This document shows positions 10,833 to 21,745 of a DNA stretch of 64,000 nucleotides, piece by piece. The notes beneath the pieces are model-generated. The model was not told where the DNA came from. It saw only the letters and a program-made list of their open reading frames with translations, and did not search any database. A program made the position numbers and the translations under genes. The DNA lies in the NCBI RefSeq assembly GCF_019279795.1, contig NC_056745.1:508959716-509023715 (forward strand), read 5' to 3'. The DNA is from Protopterus annectens. Taxonomy: Eukaryota > Chordata > Ceratodontiformes > Protopteridae. The stretch's first letter is position 1. Every line of letters starts with the position of its first letter.

Positions 10833-12230
10833 TTATTGATGGTATTTCCTTTTCTTTAGCTGTGATCTAATGCTAACATAGCTATTGAGGCCAGGGTATT
10901 TGTGTGCTCTAATTCTGAATATCCAGTTCAGCTCCAAGCTCTCTAAGTCATTGAAATTGTCACCTTTTCTTAGATTAGGTGTCCTTCTTTGTAAAACTCT
11001 AAAAACAAAGGTATGGTCTGGATATTCAGAGACATGTTTAAACAATGCATTCTTTTGGTCCTTTTTTATTGCATACAGGTGCTCTTGTATCCTATCCCTG
11101 AGCCTCCTTGTTGTCATGCCCACATAGAAAGCAGGGCAGGACATACAAGTAGCTAAATAAACAACATTTGTATCATTACAGCTAGCTGAACAATTAATTG
11201 TAACCTCCTTTAACAATTCAGGACTAGAGAATTTTTTGTCGGTAGATACCCATTTACAAGATGTGCATCCTCCACAGGGAACAGTGCCTCTAGTGGCACT
11301 ATTAATAGTAGTGTCATTGAACCTCTCATTACATATAATCCTTTTCAGATTTAACATATTCTTATAAGTGAATGATGCTCTACTTCCTATTAAATTCTTA
11401 ATTTCATCGCTAGTTGTCAAAATCGACCAATTTTTACTGATTATATCAGTGATGTACTTATTATCACTTGTATAACTGATAATGCATCTTACTTGCTTTT
11501 GTTCTAAAGATTTATACTGTCCATTGCCATAGTTATACTGATGCATTACCCTAGGTTTATGTTGTTCATCATTAGCAAATCTTTCTTTTACATGTGCTAT
11601 ATTTACCTGATTGTACCCTCTGTCTAAGAGGAGACATTCAAGTTTATCAAATTCAGTGTCACGTTCATCTTTATCTTGACAGATCCTATTTATCCTACTG
11701 AACTGTCCTTTAATTATATTTGAAAAGATGAATCTAGGATGCATGCTGTCATGTACCAATAATGTGTTCTTCCAACAATCTTTTCTGTGAAGGGATGTAA
11801 CTATCCTACCTGCCTTTGGTTTTTTAATATTCAAGTCTAGAAAATTAACATTTGAATAGGAATATTCTAGAGAAAATCTCAAAAAATCTGTAGTACTTTC
11901 TAGGTCTTTAATAAAGGCTTCAAGTTGCTCTGGGGTCCCATCCCAAATCAACAGTATATCATCTACAAACCTGAAGTAAGCTACTACTTTATTATATGCT
12001 GTATGTGGAAACAGACTTGTAGTCTCCCATTCATATACCACCAAATTAGCATATGAATTGGCGCAGGGGGTGCCCATGGCTACCCCCCACTGTTGTAAAT
12101 AATAGGCGTTGTTAAACATCATAACATTTCTTGTAAGTACTAATTCTAGTAGAGCATTTAATAAGATTTGTTCGCTGTTATTATAAAGACCAAAGACGTT
12201 CAATAGGTGTCTTATGGCTTCTAAGCTTCC
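10833..12230 (-). pseudogene. PLE reverse transcriptase with GIY-YIG endonuclease, N-terminally truncated
   Basis: Open for about 465 codons. RT segments: WGVAMGTPCANSYANLVV (motif B, near 12065), YFRFVDDILLIW (motif C, near 11965) and NVNFLDLNI (near 11840). A Cys-rich CGGCTSCKW lies near 11265. The GIY-YIG domain reads VYLATCMSCPAFYVGMTTRR, then LRDRIQEH, near 11165-11070. The domain order RT then GIY-YIG is diagnostic for endonuclease-bearing PLEs. The open frame continues past 12230 into DIRS DNA by chance, so the apparent Met near 12281 is not the PLE start. RT motif A and everything upstream are lost. Confidence 0.88.
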
Positions 12231-13169
12231 TTTTTTTAGTTCTAGGGTGGAGTTTTCTTTTAAGGAAATGCTTGACCTCAAATCTGGAAGTCAAAGGAGG
12301 AGTCAAATGCAGACCAGCAGAAATTGCTGAAAGGTATGTCAATACAGTATTGAGCAATTCACACAAATGAGAACCAAACAGAAAATCTCTTCCATTTGGA
12401 TAGATGAGATTTTCTGGTAGTGCGTTTCCTGGCCTCCTGCAGAACCCAAAGCACATCCCTCAGAAAAAAGGTGCCTAAAAGGGATCAAAACCCATCACCC
12501 ACAGTGTCAGTTGAAGAGTGGATAAGTGGAGATGGATGAGAGGCCCCTTGTCTTGTGTCCACCTTGTGCAGTAACTTGGGATGATTGCCTTTGGCTAAGT
12601 GCAGAAGAGGGGAGCCAATGCTATCTATGCCAAACAAGACTTTGGGAGAATCTTGCTCCATCTTAAACAGGACCCTCAGTACGAGGGGAAGGGGAGGGAA
12701 GATGTAGAGCAACATTCCCTTACAATAAAAAAGGGAGGCTGTCACCTTTTAAGCCAGATGACATGGGACTCATACAAAAGAAAGGAAGCGGTCTGTTCAG
12801 AGGAGAGGCAAAAAGATCTACCTGAGGAGTACCCCAAAGGTGGACAGTATCCTGAAACGCATCTCTGTGAAGCATCCATTCTTGAGTCTGTGTTATGGAC
12901 CTGCTCAGAGTGAAAATGCTGCATTCTGAAGGAATATAAACTGCCTGAAGAGTTTCCCTATACTGGATAGCCAGACACCAAACCTGAGAAGCTAGTCTGC
13001 ACAAGAGGTAAGACCATGTACTCCCCTTGCTTGTTGGTGTACCACATCACTGTAGTATTGTCTGTAAAGGTTTTGAGGGGCCCTGGAAGGAATAGCAAAT
13101 GGAAATCCAGAAGAGCAGCCCTCATCTCTTTGATGTTGCTATGGTTCTCCTGACGAATTAGGAAAAGGC
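12231..13169. repeat. 939-bp direct repeat, copy 2
   Basis: Same sequence as 8394-9332. It begins with the same T7 run and ends with GAATTAGGAAAAGGC. Here DIRS C continues without a break into 13170 onward, whereas in copy 1 the PLE tail follows. The arrangement left flank, repeat, PLE, repeat, right flank is what a very long target-site duplication would produce. Confidence 0.9.
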
Positions 13170-13485
13170 ACTGAACTTTTAGAGGGCTAAAAGAGGCTCC
13201 TCACCCCACGTCTGAGGCATCCAAAGAGTTCCTGAGATGGGACTAGAGTATGGAAAGGAAGCCATAGGCTGAGAGTTTTGATGAATCCACCACTGAAGCT
13301 CTAGCTTGGGGCATGGAAGAGGAGGGTTTGGAAAGTCCAAAGGATGGGAATGTTGAAGGCAGACTGACTTTAGGAACCACTGCAGCTTTCTCATATGAAG
13401 CCTGAAGAGTAGACGCCACTAATCCCAGAGTCCTTAGAAACTCCCTGGCTGTAACTGAGACCACAGGAAGAAGGGATTGAAAAAT
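12231..13485 (-). pseudogene. DIRS C RNase H, methyltransferase-like segment and recombinase start
   Basis: In sense: linker with ASYEKAAVVPKVS and MRKLQWFLKSVC (13170-13485), RNase H remains with a readable TDNTTVMWYTNKQG near 13040, the segment WGTPQVDLFASPLNRPLPF near 12820, then a recombinase N-terminal piece with FGSHLCELLNTVLTYLSAIS near 12350. The recombinase ends at the T7 run at 12231. No catalytic Arg, His or Tyr box remains. Frames change several times. Confidence 0.7.
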
Positions 13486-13496
13486 GCAATCAGGGT
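13486..13496. repeat. Left target-site duplication of the L1/Tx1-like LINE
   Basis: GCAATCAGGGT here and GCAATCAGAGT at 17060-17070, one mismatch, flank the LINE and its poly(A). This marks insertion into DIRS C. Confidence 0.75.
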
Positions 13497-16400
13497 GACT
13501 GGAACAGATATGAAAACCCAGAAAATGATAAATCGTACCCAAACAAACTACATAATAGACAAGCTACAATAGCTTTAAATGAACTTAAACAAGACTTCAA
13601 ACTATACGACCCCTTTAAATATGAGGATAAAAATAACAAAACTGGGAATTACACATTCTACTCCCAATGCCATAAAATGTGGGCGAGAATAGACTTTTTA
13701 ATCTCAGACATACTCATTAACATGGACCCTAGAATAGTCATACATACTAGATTTCTGTCGGATCATTCCAAAGTTACACTGAGTATCAACTGGGACAAAA
13801 AAAGGTTTTTAAACAATACAGCTAATAACTGGTTATTACATCCTTATCTGTTCTTCAAAACAGATGTAGTAAAAGAGATTGAGAATATATTAAAAACATC
13901 CCTTGAAAATATCTTCAGTTCCCAAACATCAATGGATACAGAATGGGCATAGACCAAAACACAAATCAGAGGAACGTTCATTAAAAAAGCAGCATATTAT
14001 AAAAAAATCCAACTGAAAGAGAAACATAAAATAAAGGAAAAAATATAACATGAGAAGGAATTGATAAATAACCCTAATAATCAAACGGAAATGGACCTCC
14101 TAAAACTACAGAGAGACCTATATATGCTCGAGAACAGAAATTTATCTTTTTATGACAAGCCAGTTGGCTAATTACGCAGAAGCCCAAAATCCTTCCAGAG
14201 CATTAGTCAGAATTATCGCTCAACAAAAATCCACCTCAGTTATAGCAGAAGTAAATTACCAAGGGAAAAACTATACAAGAAATGAGGAAATCAAAGTATT
14301 TCAACAAATATATACTCAAACATATGGAGAACAAACCCTACAAGCCTCGGAGGAGGATAGGGATCTTTTTCTTCAAAAACTAAAATTCCCTAAACTAGAT
14401 TTAGATCAACAAAAAAAAATATCTGAACCCATTTCTATTAACGAGATAACCACAACAATTAAACATCTAAAACCACATAAGGCCCCAGGACCAGATGGTC
14501 TTACCTCAGAATTTTATAAATCCTTCAGTCCACTAGTTGCCAAATTATTATACCACATGCTGAACTATTTAATAAGTAACAACATACACGATTATTCACT
14601 TTAACGCCAATAAAACTATTTTTATATTAAAAGACCAAGCGGACCGTAAAAATCCAGATAGCTATAAGACCCATCTCTCTTCTAAATACAGACACCAAGA
14701 TCCTGACCTCAATACTCGCAAACAGTTACAAATCTGATAGAGAAAATCATTTCTCCAGAACAATCTGGGTTTACACCACGTAGACAGACCAGTGACAACA
14801 TGCTAACATTAGAAGCGTTAATATCCTTTGCAAATCAGAGAAATACCAACATCTTCACAATGGTAGTAGAGCCCACAAGGCTTTTGATAGGGTCAATCTT
14901 GAATTCTTGCTGCAAACGTTCCCTCACGTTGACATACCTAAAAATTTTATACGGATCATTCAAATTCTCTATAGTACTCCATATACATCCCTATATATAA
15001 ACAAAACATGGTCAAACAGAATTTCGATAAAAAATGGAACAAGACAAGGCTGCCCGCTATCACCATTTCTTTTCAACCTTTACCTAGAACCCCTATTTCT
15101 ATATAAACAAAATACATATCATAATCCCCCCTCAATACATAACTTCAAAGTTTATCTCTCTGCATTTGCAGACGATTTAAACATATACTTTACTACACCA
15201 AGTTCAGACATGACCAAAATAATAAACACAACTGAACAATTCTTATACATGTCTAACTACAAATTAAACCTTCATAAAATTAATATATTCCCCTTAAGGC
15301 CACTTAGACATCTCCCTAATACCTCTCTTAGACAAAATAAAAGAAGAAACCAAATACCTGGGGATTACTTTCTTTCAGAATAACAAGGAATTCTACCAAC
15401 ATAACTTAACTCTTAAATGGCAAAACAGTGTACAAGATGGAATAACCTTAAGCTACCATTTTTATCTAAAGTATCAATAATTAAAATGAGCATACTACCT
15501 AGATTGATATCTATTTAAGACATCTCAGATAACTATAAATAATAAATTCTTCAAATTCATATCTTTCTAGCAAAATTTGTATGGGAACCTAAAAAGACCA
15601 GAATCTCCTATCAAAAACTAACACTTCCCAAGAATAAAGGGGGTCTGAACTTGCCAGATTTCAAAACCTACTACTCCATTATCAACATTGATAGAATACG
15701 GAGAATAGCACAGTATGACCCCTTGGCAAAGACTGGTTCACCGGCCTGGGTAACAATATACTATAGGTACATAAAAACACTAGACACCAATCCCAAAGTG
15801 CTTCCCTTCTTGAATAAAAAAGATTTACAAGCCTAAAACATAACAGCGCCACTAAAACATTCTATAAATATAGCACAAAAACTTTTTCACTCCTTAAACC
15901 TTGGACAAGCTATGTTAATACTACAACCTCTCCATAAAAATCCTAACTTAAAAATAAATAAGATGCTAAACCTAGACTCCTTCCCTTGATTAAAACATAA
16001 GAGAATCCAAGATATCTACCCATTTCTCAATAGCACAATTCATGAATTAAGTAATCTAAACTTAACTAAAGTATATATAATAATTTTAAGACAAATCAAA
16101 GAGGTGTGTTCCAGTTACCTCCAAAACCTTACCATACTAGAAAGTGACATTGAAAACTGTACCCTACTTTGGAAGACTAGGTTAATGTCAAGGAAAGCAA
16201 TACCGAACTCGTATAAAATGAGAGGGGAAATCAAATTCCAGAAAGGCCTTCTCTTCTCTAATTACTGGAGAAAATTAAAACCTGACATGGATGACCAGCA
16301 AATAGAAAAGGCAATCAACTTAACATTGAAAACTATTCCACTTAAATTCTTACAAGCAACTCATGATTAATACTAATCCTTATTTCACCCCAGCAATTCT

Positions 16401-16599
16401 TTACAAATTCAAGTCCCCATACTGTTCACACTGTAAAGACCAGATTGCAGACCTAATACATATATTCTGGAGTTGTAAATGCATTTTCAATCTTTGGAAT
16501 TCCCTTAAGTTACAACTGCAAAAAATGGGCTATCAAGCATCAACACTAACATGGGAATTTACTCATCCTCCCGGCCAACATCTCAGGAAAACAAGCTAA
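13497..16599 (+). pseudogene. L1/Tx1-like ORF2: endonuclease remnant, reverse transcriptase, Cys-rich tail
   Basis: Endonuclease end at 13677-13800: MWARIDFLISDI, then FLSDHSKVTLSI with the SDH box. RT follows: IKHLKPHKAPGPDGLTSEFY near 14465-14520, a damaged motif A near 14870 (AHKAFDRVN readable out of frame), IKNGTRQGCPLSPFLFNLYL (motif B) near 15030, and AFADDLNIYF (motif C) near 15165. A C-terminal zinc knuckle reads YCSHCKDQ then HIFWSC near 16420-16475. KAPGPDG, GTRQGCPLSP and FADD are typical of L1-clade elements. At least six frame breaks. Confidence 0.85.
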
Positions 16600-17059
16600 T
16601 CCACTTATAACGATTTTCTTATTAATGAAGCTAAATATAGCTTGCAAATGGTTAGATCCTGTAAGTATCTCGTGGGAGGAATTCAAGCAATCTGCTATTA
16701 AACATCTACTAGCACATAAAACAGTATTGGACAAAAGGAACAAAAATATGAAAGCCCGAGCAATCTGGGAACAGTCCTATAGCATCTTATTAGCATAAAG
16801 CACCAGGTACACCATATCTTATGAACTGGAAGTATTCCCACGAGTACACAGCTTAACTATCGATGAAGTATCATTTTTGTATGTGCTGTTTTCAGACTGA
16901 CATTAATTGGGAAAGCATCTTTGTATATATTGTAATTAGGTATGTTGTATGACCTACATGTTTCTACTTTATCCACAATTTATAACATGTAAATATGGAA
17001 TAGTTATGGTTTTTGCAAATGTAAAACAAAAATAAAAATTATTGGAAAAAAAAAAAAAC
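13497..17059 (+). mobile_element. L1/Tx1-like LINE, 5'-truncated, inserted in DIRS C
   Basis: Plus-strand LINE that starts inside the endonuclease domain (first codons read DWNRY, of a GDWN box) and ends in a poly(A) run at 17046-17058. It is bounded by an 11-bp target duplication. Coding remnants run to 16599, then a short AT-rich 3' UTR. Many stops and frameshifts mark it as old. Confidence 0.85.
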
Positions 17060-17070
17060 GCAATCAGAGT
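17060..17070. repeat. Right target-site duplication of the L1/Tx1-like LINE
   Basis: GCAATCAGAGT directly after the poly(A). It pairs with 13486-13496, and DIRS C sequence resumes here. Confidence 0.75.
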
Positions 17071-17644
17071 AAAAGCCTTGGGAGGAGGCAGGAATGCCAC
17101 AACAGGAACAGTCTGGAGCCTGCATCCGAGAAAAACATGACCCTGAGGAAGCATCAGGAAGGATTTTTGCAAATTTGCTGTAAATCCTAGGCTCTGCAAG
17201 AGCAAACAGCATAATGAAGCTGCTGAAGCAAGGTCTCTGGAGAGGAAGCCAGAATGAGCAAGTAATCCAGACAAGGAAAGATTTGTATTCTTCATCCTGC
17301 AGAAAGCAATCACAGCAGTGAGGCAATTTGAAGACCCTTGGGGTAACAGAGAGGCCAAAGGGTAAAGCAGAGAACTGAAAATGCAAGGAAGCAACAGAAA
17401 AATGTAAACATTTCCTGAAATGGGGATAAATAGGAATATGGTGAGAGGCATACCTGAGATCCAGAGAGACTAGGCAAACCTGAGGTAGAAGAGGAGGAAA
17501 TGGGGCTTGAAATGAAAGTAGGAAACCTTTAAAAAGGTGTTGAGCTATGAAAGATCCAGAATGGGTTGCCAGGTACCTTCTTTCATGGGAACCAGACACA
17601 TTTTGAAATAAAATCCTTTCCCCTTTTGAAGAGCAGAAAAGTAC
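17071..17644 (-). pseudogene. DIRS C reverse transcriptase, central part
   Basis: In sense: KGKGFYFKMCLVPMKEGTW near 17580-17640, WQPILDLS, then degraded motif A (SLDLRYASHHIPIYP) and motif B as FQFSALPFGLSVTPRVF near 17340-17390. The YLDD box is not cleanly readable. The upstream half of this RT lies on the far side of copy A, at 29206 and above. The break falls just before the GKGFY segment. Confidence 0.72.
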
Positions 17645-17670
17645 AGTTGTGTACCTACCATAAATGTAGA

Positions 17671-18087
17671 CAGGGTTGCCAGATTTCCAGCCCCCCCAGG
17701 TAGGGACAAAAAAGAAGGTCTTTCACGGCAAGTGAAGACCAAAAAAAAAAAGAAAATGTCTTTAATGCAGAACACAGTTCCACATTAAAGAACAGCTCAG
17801 TAGCTCTGCACTAAACACAGAGCTTCTCATGTTTAATGCATTGCAGTTCCGCATTCAACACAAGTAGCTCCGTGTTTAGCGATTTTTGATTGTCCCGTAT
17901 ACCGGCATATGGGCCACTCAAAAATCGCTAAACACGGAGCTTCTCGTGTTTAATGCGGAACACAAGAAGCTCTGTGTTTAGCAATTTTTGATTGGCCCGT
18001 ATGCCAGGTATATGGCAGGGCAGGACTCGGGATCAGGCTGCTGATCTCGGGACAGTCCCGCCTAAATAGGGACGTCTGGCAACCCTG
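17671..18087. mobile_element. hAT-type MITE, 417 bp
   Basis: Ends are CAGGGTTGCCAG and CTGGCAACCCTG, perfect 12-bp terminal inverted repeats. It is flanked by AATGTAGA on both sides (17663-17670 and 18088-18095), an 8-bp target duplication characteristic of hAT transposons. No coding capacity. It sits in the 3' ITR of DIRS A. An internal hairpin has 24-nt arms beginning AGCTCCGTGTTTAGCG near 17867 and its inverted copy near 17920, and a further diverged copy of the arm follows near 17970. Confidence 0.9.
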
Positions 18088-18095
18088 AATGTAGA

Positions 18096-18290
18096 TGTTA
18101 GAGTGTATTCACTGTTGCAGTCATTACAATTGGGTTATCCTGCTGGCAGGCTACCCGCAGTCGGCCTGAGTTCCAAAGTCCTGGTCCAGCGCCGGTTGCT
18201 ATTGCCTCCTCCCTGACGTCAGTGCGCCAGGGGTATAAAAGATGCAGCAGGCGCCATTTTCTTCAGTTTTTCTTGCCCCAGATGTCAGAT
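18096..18290 (-). repeat. 3' inverted terminal repeat of DIRS A
   Basis: Reverse complement of the region 29040-29190: shared blocks include GCAGTCATTACAATTGGGTT, CTACCCGCAGTCGGCCTGAG and GACGTCAGTGCGCCAGGGG. It holds its own TGACGTCA at 18214-18221 and TATAAAA at 18234-18240 on the plus strand, that is, pointing into the element and antisense to its genes. Confidence 0.85.
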
Positions 18291-18449
18291 GCCCCCAAAA
18301 GGGTAGGCTAATTTATGCCAAAAAACATGCATGCAGTAAAGTAAAACTCTTCCTTCATCTACAAGCAAATACACCACAAAGGTTGTGTAGAATAAAGAAG
18401 TACAGATAAGTTCCAGCAAAGGAAAGGGGGATGGTGGGTGGGTAACCTG

Positions 18450-18550
18450 GACTGCAACAGTGAATACACTCTAACATCTACATTTATGGTAGGTACACAA
18501 CTGTACTATGTTCATCGTGTTTCACTGTTGCAGTCATTACAATTGGGTTG
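18450..18550 (-). repeat. Internal complementary region (ICR) of DIRS A
   Basis: Contains, head to head, the outer sequence of the 3' end (ATCTACATTTATGGTAGGTA, also near 17650-17670) and of the 5' end (GTTTCACTGTTGCAGTCATT, inverted at 29170-29190). The centre reads GTAC. This is the DIRS ICR, used as template to join the termini into a circle. It lies just beyond the recombinase stop. Confidence 0.8.
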
Positions 18551-18580
18551 AATCCCAAAGCTAAGGTTGGGCAGCTGTGG

Positions 18581-19264
18581 CTAAATAGGATTAGGAGAGG
18601 CGATGAGGCCCTGCAGATCTGTAGTGGCGAAGCCTGCCCTGGATTTAGAGTAGAGAGGTAAGTGATAGTGCTTTGTAAAAGTGTGCATCGAACTCCAAGC
18701 TGCAGCCTCCAAGATGTCATTGGTTGCCACTCCTCTGAGGAAGGCTGCTGAAGTGGCTTCTGCTCTGGTTGAATGTGGTCTAATGCCCTTAGGCACTGAT
18801 TTGCCATGCTGTGAATAGCAGAAATGAATGCAGTGGCCTATCCACTTTGAAATAGTCTGCTTTGAGATAGCCTTTCCTTGTGATCCTGCAGCATATGCCA
18901 CTAGAAGTTGTTCAGTCTTTCTGAAAGCTTTGGTTCTGTCCAAGTAGAAGCGTAGCTGCCAGTGAATGTCCAAAGAATGCAGAAGTCTCTCACCCTTAAT
19001 CTGTGGGTTTGGATAGAAGGTAGGCAAATTAATTGTTTGATTCAGGGCCACACTGGATACTACCTTGGGCATAAAAGTCGGGTTTGTCCTCAGAGATACC
19101 CTGTCAGGATGGAAAATGATAAAAGGTTCCACAGCCATGAGTGCCTGTAACTCTGATACTCGTCTTGCAGAGGTTACTGCTAGGAGCAGAGCTGTTTTCC
19201 AGGATAAGAATTTTATATCAGTTGTAGAGGCTGGCTCAAAAGGAGGTAGTGTGAGTTTTTCCAA
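18581..19264 (-). pseudogene. DIRS A tyrosine recombinase, catalytic half
   Basis: 227 open codons. Visible active-site blocks: SARRVSELQALMAV (first Arg), KGIRPHSTRAEATSAAFL (the HxxR pair), AAAWSSMHTF, and KHYHLPLYSKSR with the nucleophilic Tyr. The spacing and order R, HxxR, W, Y fit tyrosine recombinases. Upstream, an in-frame TAG near 19285 (CATAGGACC where other copies have CATGGGACC) and a small deletion near 19390 cut it off from its N-terminal half, so the full enzyme is not encoded. Confidence 0.88.
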
Positions 19265-19341
19265 GACATAATTGAGGTCCTATGCAGGTATTGGTGATCT
19301 CCTTGGAGGTCTTATGTTTTGGGCCCCTCTGAGGTACTGCT

Positions 19342-20024
19342 TTAGTAATGGATGAGAAAAAATAAGTGGTTCTGTATTGTAATGAGCTTAGAGGCATGAA
19401 TCTTAATTGATGAAAAGGATAGGCCTTTGTCCAGCATCTCTGTTAAGTATTGCAAAATCTGTGGAATATTTGGTACAATCGTGTCAATTCCTTGTGCCTG
19501 GTTCCAACCACAGAATCTCTTGCATTTTTCTGCATAAGATTTTCTGGGGCTAGGCCTCCTGGCCTTCAAAATAACATCCATCACTGCTTTAGAGAGAGGT
19601 GTGTTTTGAATGGTTACATTATCCGCCATGCTGCCAGATTTAAGGTCCTCAGTTGGCTGTGCAGGATCTGGCTGTCTTGTTGGGTCAAAAAGTGAGGAAT
19701 TTGAGGTAATGTCCAGGCTGGGCATTGAAACAAGTTCTTTAGGATTGGGTACCAGTGCTAGCGTGGCCAGTCTGGGGCAATCAGTATCATTTTTGGCCTC
19801 TCTTGTCTGACCTTTAGGAGTACCTTGGGGAGGAGAGGCAATGGAGCAAAGGCATATACTGTTAAGTTTTTCCAGCTGAAAGATAGAGCATCCACTTTCC
19901 ATGCTTGCTTGTGAAAAGTCCTTCTGCAGAATCTCTGTAGTTGGTAGTTGTGAGGGGAGGCAAATAGGTCTATGTCCGGGCATCCCCAGTTCCTTGTTAT
20001 CATGCTGAAGACTTGTGGATTCAA
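19342..20024 (-). pseudogene. DIRS A methyltransferase-like domain and recombinase N-terminus
   Basis: Two overlapping frames. Frame one (19758-20024) has CPDIDLFASPHNYQLQRF, WKVDALSFSWKNLTVYAF, LPLLPKVLLKVR and MILIAPDWPR, the methyltransferase-like end of the pol gene. Frame two (19342-19700) has VILKARRPSPRKSYAEKCKR and ILQYLTEMLDKGLSFSSIKI, the helical N-terminal domain of the recombinase. The two genes overlap here as in other DIRS. A short deletion near 19390 shifts frame two. Confidence 0.75.
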
Positions 20025-20061
20025 TTTCTACTCGTGGGGATCCATTGGGTTTCTGCTTAGT

Positions 20062-20668
20062 TCATCTGCCAGAGTATTTATCTTTCCTGGCAGGAACTGT
20101 GTTTGCAGATGTATTTGATAAGTCAATGCTGTGTCCCACAAAGTCATGGCTAGTCTGCAGAGGGGGTAGAAATGTGTGCATCCCTGCTTGTTTATGTACC
20201 ACGACTGTAGTATTGTCAGTCTTTATCAATAGTTGTCCGGGATGAAGTAGATCCTTGAAAGTTGTCAGGGCATTTTGAACAGCTAGCATCTCTTTTTGAT
20301 TGATATGTAGATGCATTTGGCTTGTGGACCATGTGCCCTGAATACATCTTTCTGCCATATGGACCCCTCCAAGCATAATCTGATGCATCTGCTGTTAATG
20401 TCTGCCTGGCTGTGGGTAAAGTGAAAAGCTGTCCCTTGTTGTGGTGACAGGCCTCTGCCCACCATCGAAACTCCTGTTGCAGGCAGGGAATGAGGGTAAT
20501 TATTGTTTCCAGGCGGTGGCAATGCTGAGTCCAAGCATTTTTTTTAGATACCATTGTAGTTTCCTCCATATGCAGTTTTGCATATGGAAGTAGCAGAATG
20601 CAGGATGCCATGAAGCCCAATGCTTGCAGAATTTGTCTTGCAGATAACTGGGTCTTTGTTGCCAACAT
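20062..20668 (-). pseudogene. DIRS A RNase H domain and RT linker
   Basis: Linker at 20520-20668 with TQLSARQILQALGFMASCIL. RNase H follows with TADASDYAWRG near 20390, HINQKEMLAV near 20300 and KTDNTTV near 20215. Four bases are missing after TTV, compared with copies I and B, where TTVMWYINKQGG is intact, so the frame shifts at about 20200. FLPGKINTLADELSRN is readable near 20075 in another frame. Confidence 0.75.
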
Positions 20669-20682
20669 TTTGAAATAAGTAG

Positions 20683-21231
20683 TCAGTTGTCTTTGTCTGG
20701 CGTGAGATAAGCCATCTGGGCAGTTGTATTTAAGCTTGCACCCAGGAATATCATCTCTTGAGAGGGTACTAGTTTTGATTTATTTTCATTTACTGTGCAC
20801 CCTAGGCATGTTAGTAATCTTTTAACAAACGCCAGATGCTGTAGTAGAATGTCCTTGTTCTCTGCTTGAATAAGGCAATCGTCCAAGTAAGGATATATTT
20901 GTATTCCTCTTTGTCTGCAAAATGCAATTACTGGTGCCAGGCATTTTGTGAAGACCCTGGGTGCAGTAGATAAGCCAAAGGACAGTGCAGAGAATTGGTA
21001 GTGCATTGAGCCAGCTATAAATCTGAGGTATCTTCTGCATGATTGTCTGATTGGAACATGCAGGTATGCCTCTTTTAGGTCTAAAGTCACAAGCCAAGCC
21101 TTTGTGCCCAGCATGGGCAGAAGCTGCTGAAGTCTCAACATTTTGAAATTTGGAATATCCAGAAATGTGTTTAGAGTAGACAGGTCCAGTATTGGTCTCC
21201 AGGCTTTGTCCTTTCTGGGCACCAAGAAAGT
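20683..21231 (-). pseudogene. DIRS A reverse transcriptase, C-terminal part
   Basis: Begins at the junction with copy B: after a few B-derived codons the frame reads FLVPRKDKAWRPILDLS, then VTLDLKEAYLHVPI (motif A), FSALSFGLSTAPRVF (motif B, Ser for the usual Pro) and IYPYLDDCLIQ (motif C). The catalytic Asp residues are intact. The N-terminal RT piece is at 26801-27013, 5.6 kb away. Confidence 0.85.
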
Positions 21232-21460
21232 AGTTTTGTACCTACCATAAATGTAGATGTCCGATAGGTATGCATCTGCAGTCATCACATATGGGTTGTC
21301 CTGCCTCAGGCAGCCCTTCGGTCAGCCGGATTCCAAAGTCTGGGTCCGGCGGCGGCTGATGTCGCCCCTTCCCCGACGTCAGAGCGCCTGGGGTATAAAA
21401 GCGTCAGCCGACGCCATTTTCCTCAGTTTTTCTTGCCCCAGATGCCAGGTGCCCTCTAAG
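21232..21460 (-). repeat. 3' inverted terminal repeat of DIRS B
   Basis: From about 21267 to 21438 it is the reverse complement of 26611-26784 with few changes, including the GACGTCAGAGCGCC block and a TATAAAA at 21394-21400 on the plus strand. The outer 35 bases (GTACCTACCATAAATGTAGA) are specific to the 3' end and recur in the ICR. Confidence 0.88.
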
Positions 21461-21617
21461 GAAGGCTAAATTTGGAGAAATGCAATAAATTCCAAACATG
21501 CACAAAAATATATACATATATAAAAACAAATACACCATAATAGAGAACCCCAGCTAGCTATGAGAGGGGAATGTACCCAAGAAATACCACAGAAGGGAAG
21601 GAGGGAGGGTAAACCGG

Positions 21618-21712
21618 ACTGCAGATGCATACCTATCGGACATCTACATTTATGGTAGGTACAAAACTGTACTCTGTCCTTCAAGGATGCATCTGCAGTC
21701 ATCACATATGGG
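21618..21712 (-). repeat. Internal complementary region of DIRS B
   Basis: Joins a copy of the outer 3' end (CATTTATGGTAGGTACAAAA) to a copy of the outer 5' end (GTCCTTCAAGGATGCATCTG). Between them lies CTGTACTC, absent from both termini. This is the template that defines the circular junction. Confidence 0.85.
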
Positions 21713-21745
21713 TAGAATACCATAGCCAATCTGGGGGTGGAGGAT

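Larger units (their letters stand above)
9333..12230 (-). mobile_element. Penelope-like element, 5'-truncated
   Basis: Minus-strand PLE lying exactly between the two 939-bp repeat copies. It encodes the C-terminal RT half plus a GIY-YIG endonuclease (10833-12230), followed by a 1.5-kb AT-rich 3' region. The tail has a hammerhead-like motif at 9411-9456 and ends in a TAC/TAT simple repeat (plus 9333-9352, GTAGTAGTAATAGTAGTA). The RT N-terminus is missing, as is common after target-primed reverse transcription. Confidence 0.88.

Noticed and set aside
12231-12281. Apparent Met start of the PLE protein near 12281
   Set aside because: These codons come from the DIRS repeat copy 2; the PLE begins at 12230 and is truncated, so the frame continues by chance.
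17046-17058. Poly(A) as evidence of a processed host pseudogene
   Set aside because: The sequence upstream encodes L1-type endonuclease and RT blocks, so it is the LINE tail.
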